Positions 1-7,183 of a stretch of 21,995 bases of DNA are shown piece after piece. A program made the position numbers and the translations under genes. Positions within the stretch are counted from its first letter, which is position 1. The number at the start of each line of letters is the position of its first letter. Source of the stretch: JAEUIA01 sp034440255 (GTDB lineage: Bacteria; Planctomycetota; UBA1135; GCA-002686595); NCBI GenBank assembly GCA_034440255.1, contig JAWXBU010000065.1:1-21995 (forward strand). The letters run 5' to 3'. Under the pieces are notes generated by a model that was not told the origin of the DNA, ran no database searches, and worked only from the letters and a program-made list of their open reading frames with translations.

Positions 1-16
1 GCGGCGAATTCGCCGC
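1..16. repeat. Perfect 16-bp palindrome at window edge
   Basis: GCGGCGAATTCGCCGC is a perfect self-complementary palindrome centred on GAATTC. It sits at the window edge, so it may be part of a longer hairpin such as a terminator of an upstream gene. Nothing else can be said from the visible sequence. Confidence 0.5.
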
Positions 17-36
17 ATCCAGCAATAGAGGATTCC

Positions 37-2046
37 GTGGCGGTCCCGCGCGACGTGTCCACCCGCCTCGCGCCTCCTCTCGCCTCCTCGCGCCTCCTCG
101 CGCCTCCTCGCGCCTCCTCGCGCGCTGCTTCGCGCGCTCCTGTCGCGCTGCCTCTGCAACCGCGCCGAGATTTCCTGAAATCAACTGCTCACACACGGAC
201 AGTCTGTAAGCGGCAGCATTCCGCTTCGTCCTCCCCCTCCACTCGACCTCGGCCCTACTCCCATGACGCAATCCCCGCTGGCTTCCATCCGCTCGCCCCG
301 CCGAAACTCCTCAATCAAAACGGCGCAGCCGACTCAGCGCCCGATCTTTCGGTCGCGCTCGCGATGCAGGGCGCGGGCGCCGTGCTCCTGGCCGTCTGCT
401 CGTCGACGGACGCGGGCCTCGGCGCGGGTGGCGACGCGGACATTTTCTTCACGATCAGCCACGATCACGGCGTGACGTGGAATCCTCCGGCGCTGCTGCC
501 GACCTTGTTCATTCCGGACGGCACGGCGGAGGACATCGAGCCGTCCTTCGGTTCGAAGACGGGCGCCAACATGATCGTGTGGGCTTCGACCCAGTCGTCG
601 CCGAACGGGACGCACGACATCTTCTCTGCCCACGGTTCGGTCGACGGGTCGAGCTGGGTCAACCCGTTCCCGGTCGGCCTGCTGTCCCTCGGGGCCGACA
701 CGATCGAGGACCGACTGCCGACGGTCGTCGGATCGGGATTGACGTTCGTGTGCGCGTGGCAGCGCAACGACGGCTCGGACACGGACATCTGGTTCTCGCG
801 CACGACGGGAAACGGTGGTCCGCGTTGGTCGGCGGCCACGCCATTGCAGTCGAACGCAGGCACGGACGACGGCCGGGACGCGCACGTGCGGCTCGCGACC
901 GATGGAACCGGCAAGTGGGTCGCCGTGTGGACGAGTCAAGCGACGCTCGGAGGCACGATCGGCAACGACAGCGACGTGTTGTTCGCGCGCTCGACGGACG
1001 ACGGCGTCACATGGAGCGCGCCGGCCGCTCTCAACACGACGGCGTTCAGCGACCCTCTCGCTCAAGACTTCCGCCCCGTGATCGCAATCGACAAGGCGAG
1101 CGGCGTCTGGATCACGGCGTGGACATCGACGAACACGCTCGGCGGGACGATCGGCAGCGACGAAGACATCCTGTTCGCACGCAGCACGAACGGCGGAGCC
1201 ACGTGGAGCGCGCCGCTCGCGCTCGATTTGGACGCGGCGACCGATTCGAACCTCACGAGCGACTACGACGTGTCCCCGTGCATCGAGGCCGACCAGGTGG
1301 GGCATTTCGTGTGCGTGTGGGAGCGCACGCGAGGCGGCAGCGAGTACGACATCGCGGGCGCGCGCAGCGACGACCTCGGCTTGACCTGGGGTCCGCCGGT
1401 ACTCGTGAACACGAACGCAGCGACGGACGTCGGTCAGGATCAGGTTCCGCGCATCATCGCCGACGGAACGGGGCACTGGACCGCCGCATGGAATTCGACC
1501 GAGTCGCTGGGCGGGTCGAACGGCACGGACGGTGACGTGCTCTCGACGCGCTTCATGATCCCCTCCTCGGTCGCGGGGGTCGCGACACGCTACTGCTTCG
1601 GGTACAGGGAGAGTGGGAACCCGAGTCCGTGTCCGTGCGCGAACGCTGCCGTGATCGGGAGTGCGCAAGGTTGTCGGAACTCGACGGGAACGGGAGCGGC
1701 CGTGACGTTCCTCGACGCGCCCTCGGTCTCGGCTGCAACGAGGCTCATCACGGGATCATCCGTGGTGCCCGGCGCCGGGACGCTGTTCTTCCAAGGCTTG
1801 GGGCAAGCGAACTTCGGAATCGGCACCCCGTTCGGCGACGGACTCCTGAGCGTCGGCGGCACGATCATCCGCTTGGGCGTCGCCTTCGCCAGCGGATCGG
1901 GCCAGGCGCTCTTGACGTTCGTGCCGATCGGGGTCGCGCCCGGAGCCGTGCGCTTTTACCAGGGTTGGTACCGCGACACCGGCGCGACGTGCGGAGGCGG
2001 GCTTTTCAACCTGACCTCAGCGGTGGCCGTGACGTGGACGCCGTAG
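37..2046 (+). CDS. Sialidase-like BNR-repeat protein with planctomycete C-terminal module
   Basis: Probably a secreted or surface beta-propeller protein; no catalytic role is proven. The body carries Asp-box (BNR) motifs of the form S-x-D-x-G-x-T-W near residues 141-148, 319-326, 383-390 and 444-451. Each sits in a repeat beginning with a W-T-S or W-x-S strand and a D-[IV]-L-F-A-R strand, as in exo-alpha-sialidase-like propellers. Residues from about 519 to the end form a separate cysteine-containing module (YCFG, CPCAN, FGDGLLSV, YQGWYRD) shared with the hydrolase remnant downstream. The GTG at 37 is the only in-frame start before an ATG at 364, and 364 already lies inside the first repeat. 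The first 85 or so residues are low complexity and contain no signal peptide, so the true N-terminus is unclear and the gene may be 5'-damaged. The long ORFs in other frames here are shadows. Confidence 0.75.
   Translation: MAVPRDVSTRLAPPLASSRLLAPPRASSRAASRAPVALPLQPRRDFLKSTAHTRTVCKRQHSASSSPSTRPRPYSHDAIPAGFHPLAPPKLLNQNGAADSAPDLSVALAMQGAGAVLLAVCSSTDAGLGAGGDADIFFTISHDHGVTWNPPALLPTLFIPDGTAEDIEPSFGSKTGANMIVWASTQSSPNGTHDIFSAHGSVDGSSWVNPFPVGLLSLGADTIEDRLPTVVGSGLTFVCAWQRNDGSDTDIWFSRTTGNGGPRWSAATPLQSNAGTDDGRDAHVRLATDGTGKWVAVWTSQATLGGTIGNDSDVLFARSTDDGVTWSAPAALNTTAFSDPLAQDFRPVIAIDKASGVWITAWTSTNTLGGTIGSDEDILFARSTNGGATWSAPLALDLDAATDSNLTSDYDVSPCIEADQVGHFVCVWERTRGGSEYDIAGARSDDLGLTWGPPVLVNTNAATDVGQDQVPRIIADGTGHWTAAWNSTESLGGSNGTDGDVLSTRFMIPSSVAGVATRYCFGYRESGNPSPCPCANAAVIGSAQGCRNSTGTGAAVTFLDAPSVSAATRLITGSSVVPGAGTLFFQGLGQANFGIGTPFGDGLLSVGGTIIRLGVAFASGSGQALLTFVPIGVAPGAVRFYQGWYRDTGATCGGGLFNLTSAVAVTWTP
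66..120. repeat. Tandem 10-bp repeat (CGCCTCCTCG)
   Basis: About five near-identical copies of CGCCTCCTCG lie head to tail, one with a T in place of the final G. They fall in the extreme 5' part of the long open frame of the BNR-repeat gene and would encode a low-complexity Pro/Ala/Ser/Arg stretch. A 10-bp unit is not a multiple of three, so copy-number changes would shift the frame. This argues that the stretch is leader or intergenic DNA rather than true coding sequence. Confidence 0.8.
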
Positions 2047-2049
2047 CGC

Positions 2050-2376
2050 GGAGCCTCTAAGTGCGCCCACTCGTCGTCGAGCGGCTGCGGAGTGACGCCG
2101 CGACGCTTCGTGTTCCAGTGGCGTGCGCGTGCGCAGCTCGTTGCGAGCAGCGGTACGCAGCCAGGCCTGAAAACTTGCCTCGCTGCGGTCTTGGAAATCG
2201 GTCCCGCTCTGCAGCAACGAACGAAAGGTCGATTGCACGATGTCCGATGCGGACTCGCGCGCCAACTGGCCTTTGCTCATGTGGCGCCGGACGAAGTGCG
2301 TCAGCTCGGGCAGACCCGTCACGATGCGCTCGGTGAGCGGCGGCGAGTCATCGGCGTCGGATCCCTCGCTCACCAA
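2050..2376 (-). pseudogene. ECF-type RNA polymerase sigma factor, frameshifted and 3'-truncated
   Basis: The first part reads as sigma-70 region 2 of a planctomycete ECF factor: LPELTHFVRRH, then SASDIVQSTFRSLLQ, then F-x-x-WLRTAARNELR. After ARNELR near 2119-2136 the frame fails. Shifting by one base restores a family-like continuation (ARHWNTKRRGVTPQPLDDEW, then HLEAPRYG) down to about 2050. Reading then enters the 3' end of the convergent BNR gene, and the region 4 helix-turn-helix is absent. The start is TTG 2376 or GTG 2373 with a GGGGGAG stretch about 10-13 bases upstream. Without region 4 the product could not recognise a -35 element, so I call it a pseudogene. The homology call is firm; the exact frameshift position is inferred. 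Confidence 0.7.
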
Positions 2377-2489
2377 ACCACGCTAACTCCCCCAGCGGGG
2401 ATTCGTCGCGCGCTGATCGACATGATCATTCTCCTTTCCGATAGGCGCATCTCGCCGATCCCAATCCCCCGTATCCGGCGCTCGTTCTT

Positions 2490-3214
2490 CTCGCTCGACA
2501 GGCGAGTCCGGTGACGTGGGTCGACGTCAACGATCCGCCGCTGTTCCTTGCGCACGGCACGAGCGACACGTCGGTCCCGACGAACCAGAGCACGCGCCTG
2601 TCGGCGGTTCTTTTCAGCGCGGGCGTCGTGCACGAATTGCGTGACTTGCCGGGGATCGGTCACGGATTCGGCGGCGGAGCGATCGACGTCGCGGCGGTCG
2701 CGTTCTTGAAGGAGCATCTCGTCGGTCCGACGCGGCCGGTCGTCGGCACGGCGTTCTGTTTCGGAGACGGATCGGGAACGGCTTGCCCGTGCGGCAACGC
2801 GAGCTTCAGCGGCGCGCGCTTGGGCTGCAAGAACGCGTTCGTCGTCGGCGCGAGCTTGACGGCCGTAGGCGTGGCGAGCGTGTCCAACGACACGTTGATC
2901 CTGCGCGGCGACGCGATGCCGAACGGTGGCGTGTTGTACTTCCAAGGATCGCTGCGCCAGTCTGCCGGATCCGGTTCGCTCTTCGGCGACGGACTCCTGT
3001 GCGTGACAGGAACCGTGACGCGCCTCGCAGTCAAATCAACGTGTCCGGCTCCTCGGAGTACCCCGTCACCGGATTGCCGAGCGTCTCGGCACTCGGTGCC
3101 GCGACTCCGGGCGCGACGCTCCACTACCAGGTTTGGTACCGCGACTCGAACGCGTTCTGCACGGCGGCTGTCTTCAACTTGTCTAACGGTTTGTCCGCTA
3201 CGTGGGCCTTCTGA
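2490..3214 (+). pseudogene. Alpha/beta hydrolase (esterase type) remnant with planctomycete C-terminal module
   Basis: Only the C-terminal third of the hydrolase remains. ASPVTWVDVNDPPLFLAHG, then D-T-S-V-P, then GIGHGF carries what should be the catalytic Asp and His of the triad. The nucleophile Ser region is missing. The similarity starts upstream of the first usable start (GTG 2511), at about 2496, which shows a 5' truncation. From residue ~80 of the open frame the CFGDGSGTACPCGN module follows. Near 3035-3042 the frame breaks in a short A run: restoring one A gives VKINVSGSSEY and continues to YQVWYRDSNAF and a TGA at 3212-3214. So the module itself is complete apart from one missing base. 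The frameshift could be a sequencing error, but the missing N-terminus cannot. Confidence 0.7.
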
Positions 3215-3289
3215 GATGGACGTAGCGGACGACTTGCGCTGACAAGTATTGGACTAGCCACAGCGCGTGGAGCCAGGCGCGCTCCCTGG

Positions 3290-3964
3290 TCAGCGCCATA
3301 CGCCGATCCATTCGACTTCGAGACGGAACGGGCCGTCCTGCTTGTCGGTGATCAACAAGCCCAGCGTACGCACGTCAGCCAGCGGGAGCGGTCCGACGTC
3401 GATCGTTCGACCGCGCAGGCGCGGCACGAAGTCGGCGAACGGGATCCGCACGGTCGTCCACTCGTCGCGCCGAGTCGTGAACGCGCCCTGCCAACTGCCG
3501 CCGGCGAAGCCCTCGTCCGTGCGTGCATTGACCTTGTACGAGTGACCGTCGCCGCGCAACCGCAACGCGATGCCGCGCGCGCCCGTGAGACCCCAAGCGC
3601 GCGGCGTCGAGCGCACCGAAGCGAAGCCGCCGTTGTTCTCGAGCGACACCTCGCCCGCGAACACGCCGCTCGAGTCCGAGCCGCTCGACATCTTGCTCGC
3701 GCTCACGCCGCCCATGATCACGTCGTCGAAGGCCGACCAGCGCGCCACCTCGGCTCGGTCGAAGCGTGCGACGACGTCGATGTCGGGTTCGGGGCGATCG
3801 TGGTTCATGACCGATTCCTTGTGTGTGGCGGAGGCTGCAACCGCACTCGTCGAACTCGCCTCGAATCCGGCTGTCCCGCACGCTGTCAGGAACGGCAGCG
3901 TGAATGCAAGGCAACGGGCGTGGCGGAGGACGCGCAGTCCATCCAAAGTGCGAGCGCGGGTCAT
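3290..3964 (-). CDS. CIA30-type (complex I intermediate-associated 30-like) lipoprotein
   Basis: About 224 residues from ATG 3964; an in-frame ATG at 3997 is an alternative. The start at 3964 gives a short basic N-terminus, a hydrophobic stretch (LAFTLPFLTAC) and a lipobox L-T-A-C with Cys 29, so it is probably lipid-anchored outside the cytoplasmic membrane. The mature part begins DIDVVARFDRAEVARWSAFD and has VIMGGVSASKM, then NNGGFASVR, and W-T-T-V-R-I-P-F near the end. This is the pattern of the CIA30/NDUFAF1-like galactose-binding fold. Bacterial CIA30 proteins are poorly characterised and no complex I genes lie here, so a role in complex I assembly should not be assumed. No clear Shine-Dalgarno is visible at either start. 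Confidence 0.8.
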   Translation of the reverse strand: MTRARTLDGLRVLRHARCLAFTLPFLTACGTAGFEASSTSAVAASATHKESVMNHDRPEPDIDVVARFDRAEVARWSAFDDVIMGGVSASKMSSGSDSSGVFAGEVSLENNGGFASVRSTPRAWGLTGARGIALRLRGDGHSYKVNARTDEGFAGGSWQGAFTTRRDEWTTVRIPFADFVPRLRGRTIDVGPLPLADVRTLGLLITDKQDGPFRLEVEWIGVWR

Positions 3965-4130
3965 TCGTGGGTCGTGTGGAACGGTCTTCGCTTCCATTCG
4001 CTGGAGAATGGGCTCTGGATTCAGCGACTCGCTGCCTGGTGATCACGCGCCCATTCCGCCGTGGCGCGCGCGCCGTCGGCCAGGGACGTCACCTTTGGCG
4101 CGAACCTCTCGCGATAGCGGCGGCCGTCGG

Positions 4131-4690
4131 TCACGATTCGATCCACTGCTCGCGCTCGGTGGGCCCGTGCTCCAGGAACTCTCGACCCGTTTTCCGGCGT
4201 GCCTCGAGATGGTACCGCTCGCGGCGAACGTGGTCAGCCGCAGGATCACCCCGCCGTTGTTCGGTCTTGGCTTGGTCGAAGCGATCGTGGACGCGGACAT
4301 CCAAGTGCGCGAAGCCTTCTCGCCGCCCGGTGTGAGCGGAAGAGCGAATCTAGTCACGCCGGTCGAGACACCGTCGGGACAACCACGCGTGCGTCGTTTC
4401 GGTTGGAAGTCACAGATCGCGACCGTGCTCACGTTTTCCGGCGAAGCCCTGCTGAACGAGCTCGGCATCACGAACCGCTGGTTCCCACTCGACAACGTGC
4501 CGAATGGGGCACCGGGGACGAGTCATCCCTGCACTGACCTCGTGCCGGATCCGAGGACGTTTCGGAATCACTCGGTTTTCAGCAGCTCGATCGCGTCACC
4601 GATTTCGTGCACTTGCTCGCGCCGCCGCCCCAGACGCCCAAGTCGGGGATGTCGGGGGCCCGCGCGCTGTCGCCTCGTTTTCTCGAACGG
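4131..4690 (+). pseudogene. DUF1111 di-haem oxidoreductase (thiol oxidoreductase-like) fragment
   Basis: The open frame from about 4131 reads RFDPLLALGGPVLQELSTR, then RRITPPLFGLGLVEAI, then GVSGRANLV, VRRFGWKSQIATVLTFSGEA and NELGITNRWFPLDN. All are hallmark blocks of the middle of DUF1111 (COG3488) proteins. At about 4550 the frame breaks. One missing base after GATCCG would restore DPEDVSESLGFQQLDRVTDF and then HLLAPPPQTPKSGMSGARA, also family-typical. Beyond about 4690 the expected C-terminal CxxCH is not found, and the N-terminal haem domain is absent upstream. It is therefore a decayed internal fragment. The long open plus-strand frame covering 3570-5069 is mostly open by chance and by the downstream 15-bp repeat. 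Confidence 0.75.
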
Positions 4691-4812
4691 GAACGACCAG
4701 CGAGTCAAGCAGCCCCCGCCAGCTCGCCCCGCTCGCCGAGCCGAAAGTGTGCGCCGGGAGCGTACCGCAATCTTCGTCCAAGCCAATCGCCGCGCGCAAC
4801 ACGCGCGCGACT

Positions 4813-5220
4813 CTACTTTGCTCGAGCGCGTGTCGCCGTGCCGCGCTTCGCCGTGCCGCTTGTCGCCGTGCCGCGTGCCGTCGTGCCGCGTGCCGTCGTG
4901 CCGCGTACCGCCGTGCCGCGCGTCGTCGTGCCGCGCGTCGTCGTGCCGCGTGCCGTTGTGCCGCGTGCCGTTGTGCCGCGTGCCGTCGTGCCCCGTACCG
5001 CCGTGCCGCGTGCCGTCGCTGTTCGAGCCAGCTTCTTACCGCCACTGCCGGCCGAGGCGCGCGCGCTGACCGGGCGCGGTTCGGTAGAGTTCTTCTTCAC
5101 GCTACTACCACCCTCGTAACCGCCACTGCGGCTTTTCTTGTCACCTAGGCCCTCGTCCTTGCCTTTCTGACCACGGCCTCGACCTGCATTGAACGTTGCA
5201 CTTTTCGTTTTTGACTTCAT
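4813..5220 (-). CDS. Basic low-complexity protein with RGTxx pentapeptide repeats
   Basis: 135 residues from ATG 5220, chosen because GAAGGAACACC lies just upstream with good spacing. Residues 1-60 are Lys/Gly/Arg-rich and polar. Residues 71-130 are about 12 tandem pentapeptides, mostly RGTTA, RGTTT or RGTAV, ending in a basic tail (KRGTATRARAK). There are no hydrophobic core segments, signal peptide or membrane helix. The composition resembles disordered, nucleic-acid-binding basic tails of histone H1-like proteins, but that is inference only. It follows the haemerythrin-like gene on the same strand after about 100 bp. The 15-bp DNA repeat keeps several frames open on both strands; the Shine-Dalgarno and start favour the minus strand. 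I do not recognise the family. Confidence 0.55.
   Translation of the reverse strand: MKSKTKSATFNAGRGRGQKGKDEGLGDKKSRSGGYEGGSSVKKNSTEPRPVSARASAGSGGKKLARTATARGTAVRGTTARGTTARGTTARGTTTRGTTTRGTAVRGTTARGTTARGTATSGTAKRGTATRARAK
4831..5010. repeat. 15-bp tandem repeat, about 12 copies
   Basis: Imperfect head-to-tail copies of a unit like CGTGCCGTCGTGCCG. On the minus strand the unit encodes RGT plus two variable residues. Variation between copies is mostly single substitutions (ACC, GTC, GTT), so the array is diverged but in register: no unit breaks the 15-bp phase. This is consistent with selection for an open frame. Confidence 0.85.
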
Positions 5221-5322
5221 GGTGTTCCTTCGTCTTCGTTTAGTGGTGGGAAGCTCTTGAAAATGGGCGCGCGTCTCCATCTCACGCCTCGAGGGCCGCG
5301 ATGAAGACGCGCGTCACCCTGC

Positions 5323-6072
5323 CTATTCTTCGTCTTCGTCCGAGTCTTGTGCGCCCGCCATGACCTTGGCGCGACCACGGGAACCCGTTGATTTGGGGCC
5401 ATTCCGCTGACCGACGTTCTCACCGCGCTGTTCGTCGCGCGCCGAACGATTCGAAGTGCCGCGCGCGGGCGCGCTGCGACCGGCGCCCTCGCCACGCTGA
5501 TCCTCGCTCAAAGAGCGGTTCACAGCGCCGCTTCGCGCAGGAGTGCTGCTACCTTTCCGGGCGCCGAGTTCCGCCTGCAGCTCTTCCTTGCGCGCTGCCA
5601 GTTGAGCGCCGAGTTCGGTCAAGGTCTCCTTGCCGAGAAGTCTCTTGGCCTTCGGGAACATCTCCGTCTCTTCTTCCTCGGCGTGATGCTCGATCAGGTC
5701 CTTGAGCACTTTCGACTTGGCCCCGAAAGTCTCATCCGTCGGTTCCGTCGCTTCGAGCGCGGGCAAGACGATGTCGACCAAGCCGTGCTCCTCGGCCGCC
5801 TCGAAGTAGAGCTTCACATCTTCCTTGCTCTTGGCGGCTTCCTTGTAAGCCGGGTAGAAGATCTCTTCCTCGATGCGCGCGTGAACGCGGATCTCGAGAG
5901 CGACCTTGGCCAGGAGTTCGGCGCGTTTCTTCGCGCCGCGATCGGTCGTCTCTTCGAGCTGAGTGAGCAAGCCGCGGACGGTTTCGTGGTCTTGCGTCAA
6001 GAGCGCGATAGCGTCCTGTGTCTTGCCGACGCTCTTCTGCGCGGCTCGTCCGTTCTTCGATTGTGTACTCAT
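5323..6072 (-). CDS. Haemerythrin-like HHE domain protein with charged C-terminal tail
   Basis: 249 residues from ATG 6072 (MSTQSKNGRAA); the open frame upstream is not needed and lacks a domain. Residues 20-150 form a haemerythrin HHE four-helix domain. Likely iron ligands are His29, His64 with Glu68 (HARIEEEIFYP), His96 (EEH) and His129/His130 with Glu134 (HHAEEEETEMFP). Such proteins bind a di-iron centre and may sense or store O2 or NO; the actual function is unknown. Residues 150-172 continue as a helical, charged segment. Residues 175-249 are disordered with two imperfect copies of an NRS-x(4,5)-QRGE motif and an acidic end (DSDEDEE). A weak GGAC lies 8 bases before the start. Neighbours on the same strand are a disordered protein upstream and an RGT-repeat protein downstream, suggesting a shared stress role. 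Confidence 0.85.
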   Translation of the reverse strand: MSTQSKNGRAAQKSVGKTQDAIALLTQDHETVRGLLTQLEETTDRGAKKRAELLAKVALEIRVHARIEEEIFYPAYKEAAKSKEDVKLYFEAAEEHGLVDIVLPALEATEPTDETFGAKSKVLKDLIEHHAEEEETEMFPKAKRLLGKETLTELGAQLAARKEELQAELGARKGSSTPARSGAVNRSLSEDQRGEGAGRSAPARGTSNRSARDEQRGENVGQRNGPKSTGSRGRAKVMAGAQDSDEDEE

Positions 6073-6103
6073 GGTCTTGTCCAGTGGCCCGAAGGCTCCA
6101 ATG

Positions 6104-6115
6104 CGGTTTGTAGAA
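6104..6115 (-). repeat. 12-bp motif TTCTACAAACCG upstream of haemerythrin gene
   Basis: On the minus strand TTCTACAAACCG lies about 31 bases before the ATG of the haemerythrin-like gene. The same 12-mer is present on the plus strand at 6968-6979, upstream of the neighbouring disordered-protein gene, in opposite orientation. It could be a regulator site shared by the two genes or chance. Confidence 0.3.
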
Positions 6116-6228
6116 AGCCCGAGTCGCTTCTTCTTCGCGCGACGTTCGCGGAAGTAAAAAAAGCACACACCCGGGGATCGCCCCACCAAAGCAATCGTGG
6201 TGCCATCGTCGGCGCGCTCGAAAGGTCA

Positions 6229-6258
6229 CGGCGCCTCGAGTCGAAACTCGAAGCGCCG
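6229..6258. terminator. Hairpin between disordered-protein gene and haemerythrin gene
   Basis: CGGCGCCTCGAGT and ACTCGAAGCGCCG pair over 13 positions with one mismatch around a CGAA loop. It lies about 30 bases after the stop of the 173-residue gene (minus strand) and before the haemerythrin gene. It is a plausible terminator or processing hairpin, although no T run follows. Its minus-strand arm contains GCGCTTCGAGT, a sequence also found in the large inverted repeat at 10729-10899. Confidence 0.5.
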
Positions 6259-6286
6259 CGCGATGAGCGAGCCGTCGGCTTGAAAC

Positions 6287-6808
6287 TCAGCGATCGTCGG
6301 CATCCTCATCGGCTTGATCCGAGCTCACTGCATTCGCCCGTTCATTCTGAGCCTTACCGGCCTGCTCCCGCTTTTCGTCGGATCCGCCGGAGCTTTTGTC
6401 CATGCGTCCTGACGAATGAGCACCCGATGATTGGCCAGCGGACGCCGAGCGTTGACCTTGCGTGCCTTGGCCCGCGGAAGCGGCGCCCATGCGATCCGCG
6501 CCGGCCTGTTGCGCGCCCGGCTTCTTCGAGCCGCCGGTGTCGCGAGAGTCGGACCCAGCGGACGTATTGTCCGTGGCACCCGCAGTGTGGGACGAAGATC
6601 CGGAGCGTTGGCCCTCGGACCCTTGACCCTCCGAACCGGTTTTCTTGCGCTCCGCGCCGCCGCCCTGTTGAGCACCCGAGGTCTTAGAGCCGGCCGCATC
6701 ACGCGCTGTGGACGCGCTGCCGCCTTGGCGCTTTTGCGCATCCTGAGATCCGATTTTTCCGCCTGTGTCTTCGACCGTGCGTTGGTCGTCATTGTCGTTG
6801 TTGTTCAT
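6287..6808 (-). CDS. Disordered Gly/Ser/Gln-rich protein with internal duplication
   Basis: 173 residues from ATG 6808, supported by GAGAAG seven to eight bases upstream. The protein starts with an Asn/Asp run (MNNNDNDDQ) and is almost free of hydrophobic residues, so it is predicted to be intrinsically disordered and soluble. Two imperfect copies of a ~50-residue block follow each other: the first begins ARDAAGSKTSGAQQ and the second SRDTGGSKKPGAQQ, each continuing to GQG-x-x-GQRS. The IGSQDAQKRQGG segment is faintly like KGG-type stress proteins, but I cannot assign it. It is first in the minus-strand group with the haemerythrin-like and RGT-repeat proteins. A desiccation or stress role is speculation from composition. 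Confidence 0.6.
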   Translation of the reverse strand: MNNNDNDDQRTVEDTGGKIGSQDAQKRQGGSASTARDAAGSKTSGAQQGGGAERKKTGSEGQGSEGQRSGSSSHTAGATDNTSAGSDSRDTGGSKKPGAQQAGADRMGAASAGQGTQGQRSASAGQSSGAHSSGRMDKSSGGSDEKREQAGKAQNERANAVSSDQADEDADDR

Positions 6809-7183
6809 GATTTCTTCTCGCGAATGATCGGCTCGAGATGGCGCGGCGATGTGTCGCGCCCGCATGGCTCAAACAAGTGGTGTGCCGCGAGAGGAGCGTG
6901 GAACAACGCGCCGCGGCCCCGCTTGCAAGTGCACGCGAAGCCCTGGGAAACAAGCGCTTTCTGCGCGTTCTACAAACCGAGGCGCGTGTCGTCCGCGTCC
7001 TAAGGGTCATTGCGCCAAGGCGAGACCCACGCCTCTTCAACGACCGAGCTCACGTCCCGCCGCTCGTACCAATCCAACGCTTGCATCCGATCGCCCACTT
7101 GCATGCCCGATGCCATCAACCAACAGGAATGGGCTGCGTGACTTGGTTCATGGCGTTCGAGGGGGATGGCCCCCTCCCATCTG
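6809..7183. other. Intergenic region without recognisable gene
   Basis: Open frames here have no recognisable domain or start signal. The region should carry the promoter of the minus-strand disordered-protein gene. Notable content: the 13-mer GAAACAAGCGCTT at 6947-6959, shared with the inverted repeat after the potassium channel gene, and TTCTACAAACCG at 6968-6979, shared with the haemerythrin upstream region. Confidence 0.5.

Noticed and set aside
334..1668. 444-codon ORF on the minus strand and a 352-codon ORF on the plus strand inside the BNR gene
   Set aside because: They are Arg-rich, lack domains and mirror the real BNR-repeat frame; GC-rich codon use opens the other frames.
3290..3964. 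Complex I assembly factor
   Set aside because: The CIA30 fold is recognisable, but it is a lipoprotein with no respiratory complex I genes nearby, so the mitochondrial role should not be transferred.
3570..5069. 499-codon plus-strand ORF
   Set aside because: Only the DUF1111 part has homology. The first part is antisense to the CIA30 gene and the last part is the 15-bp repeat, which is open in several frames.
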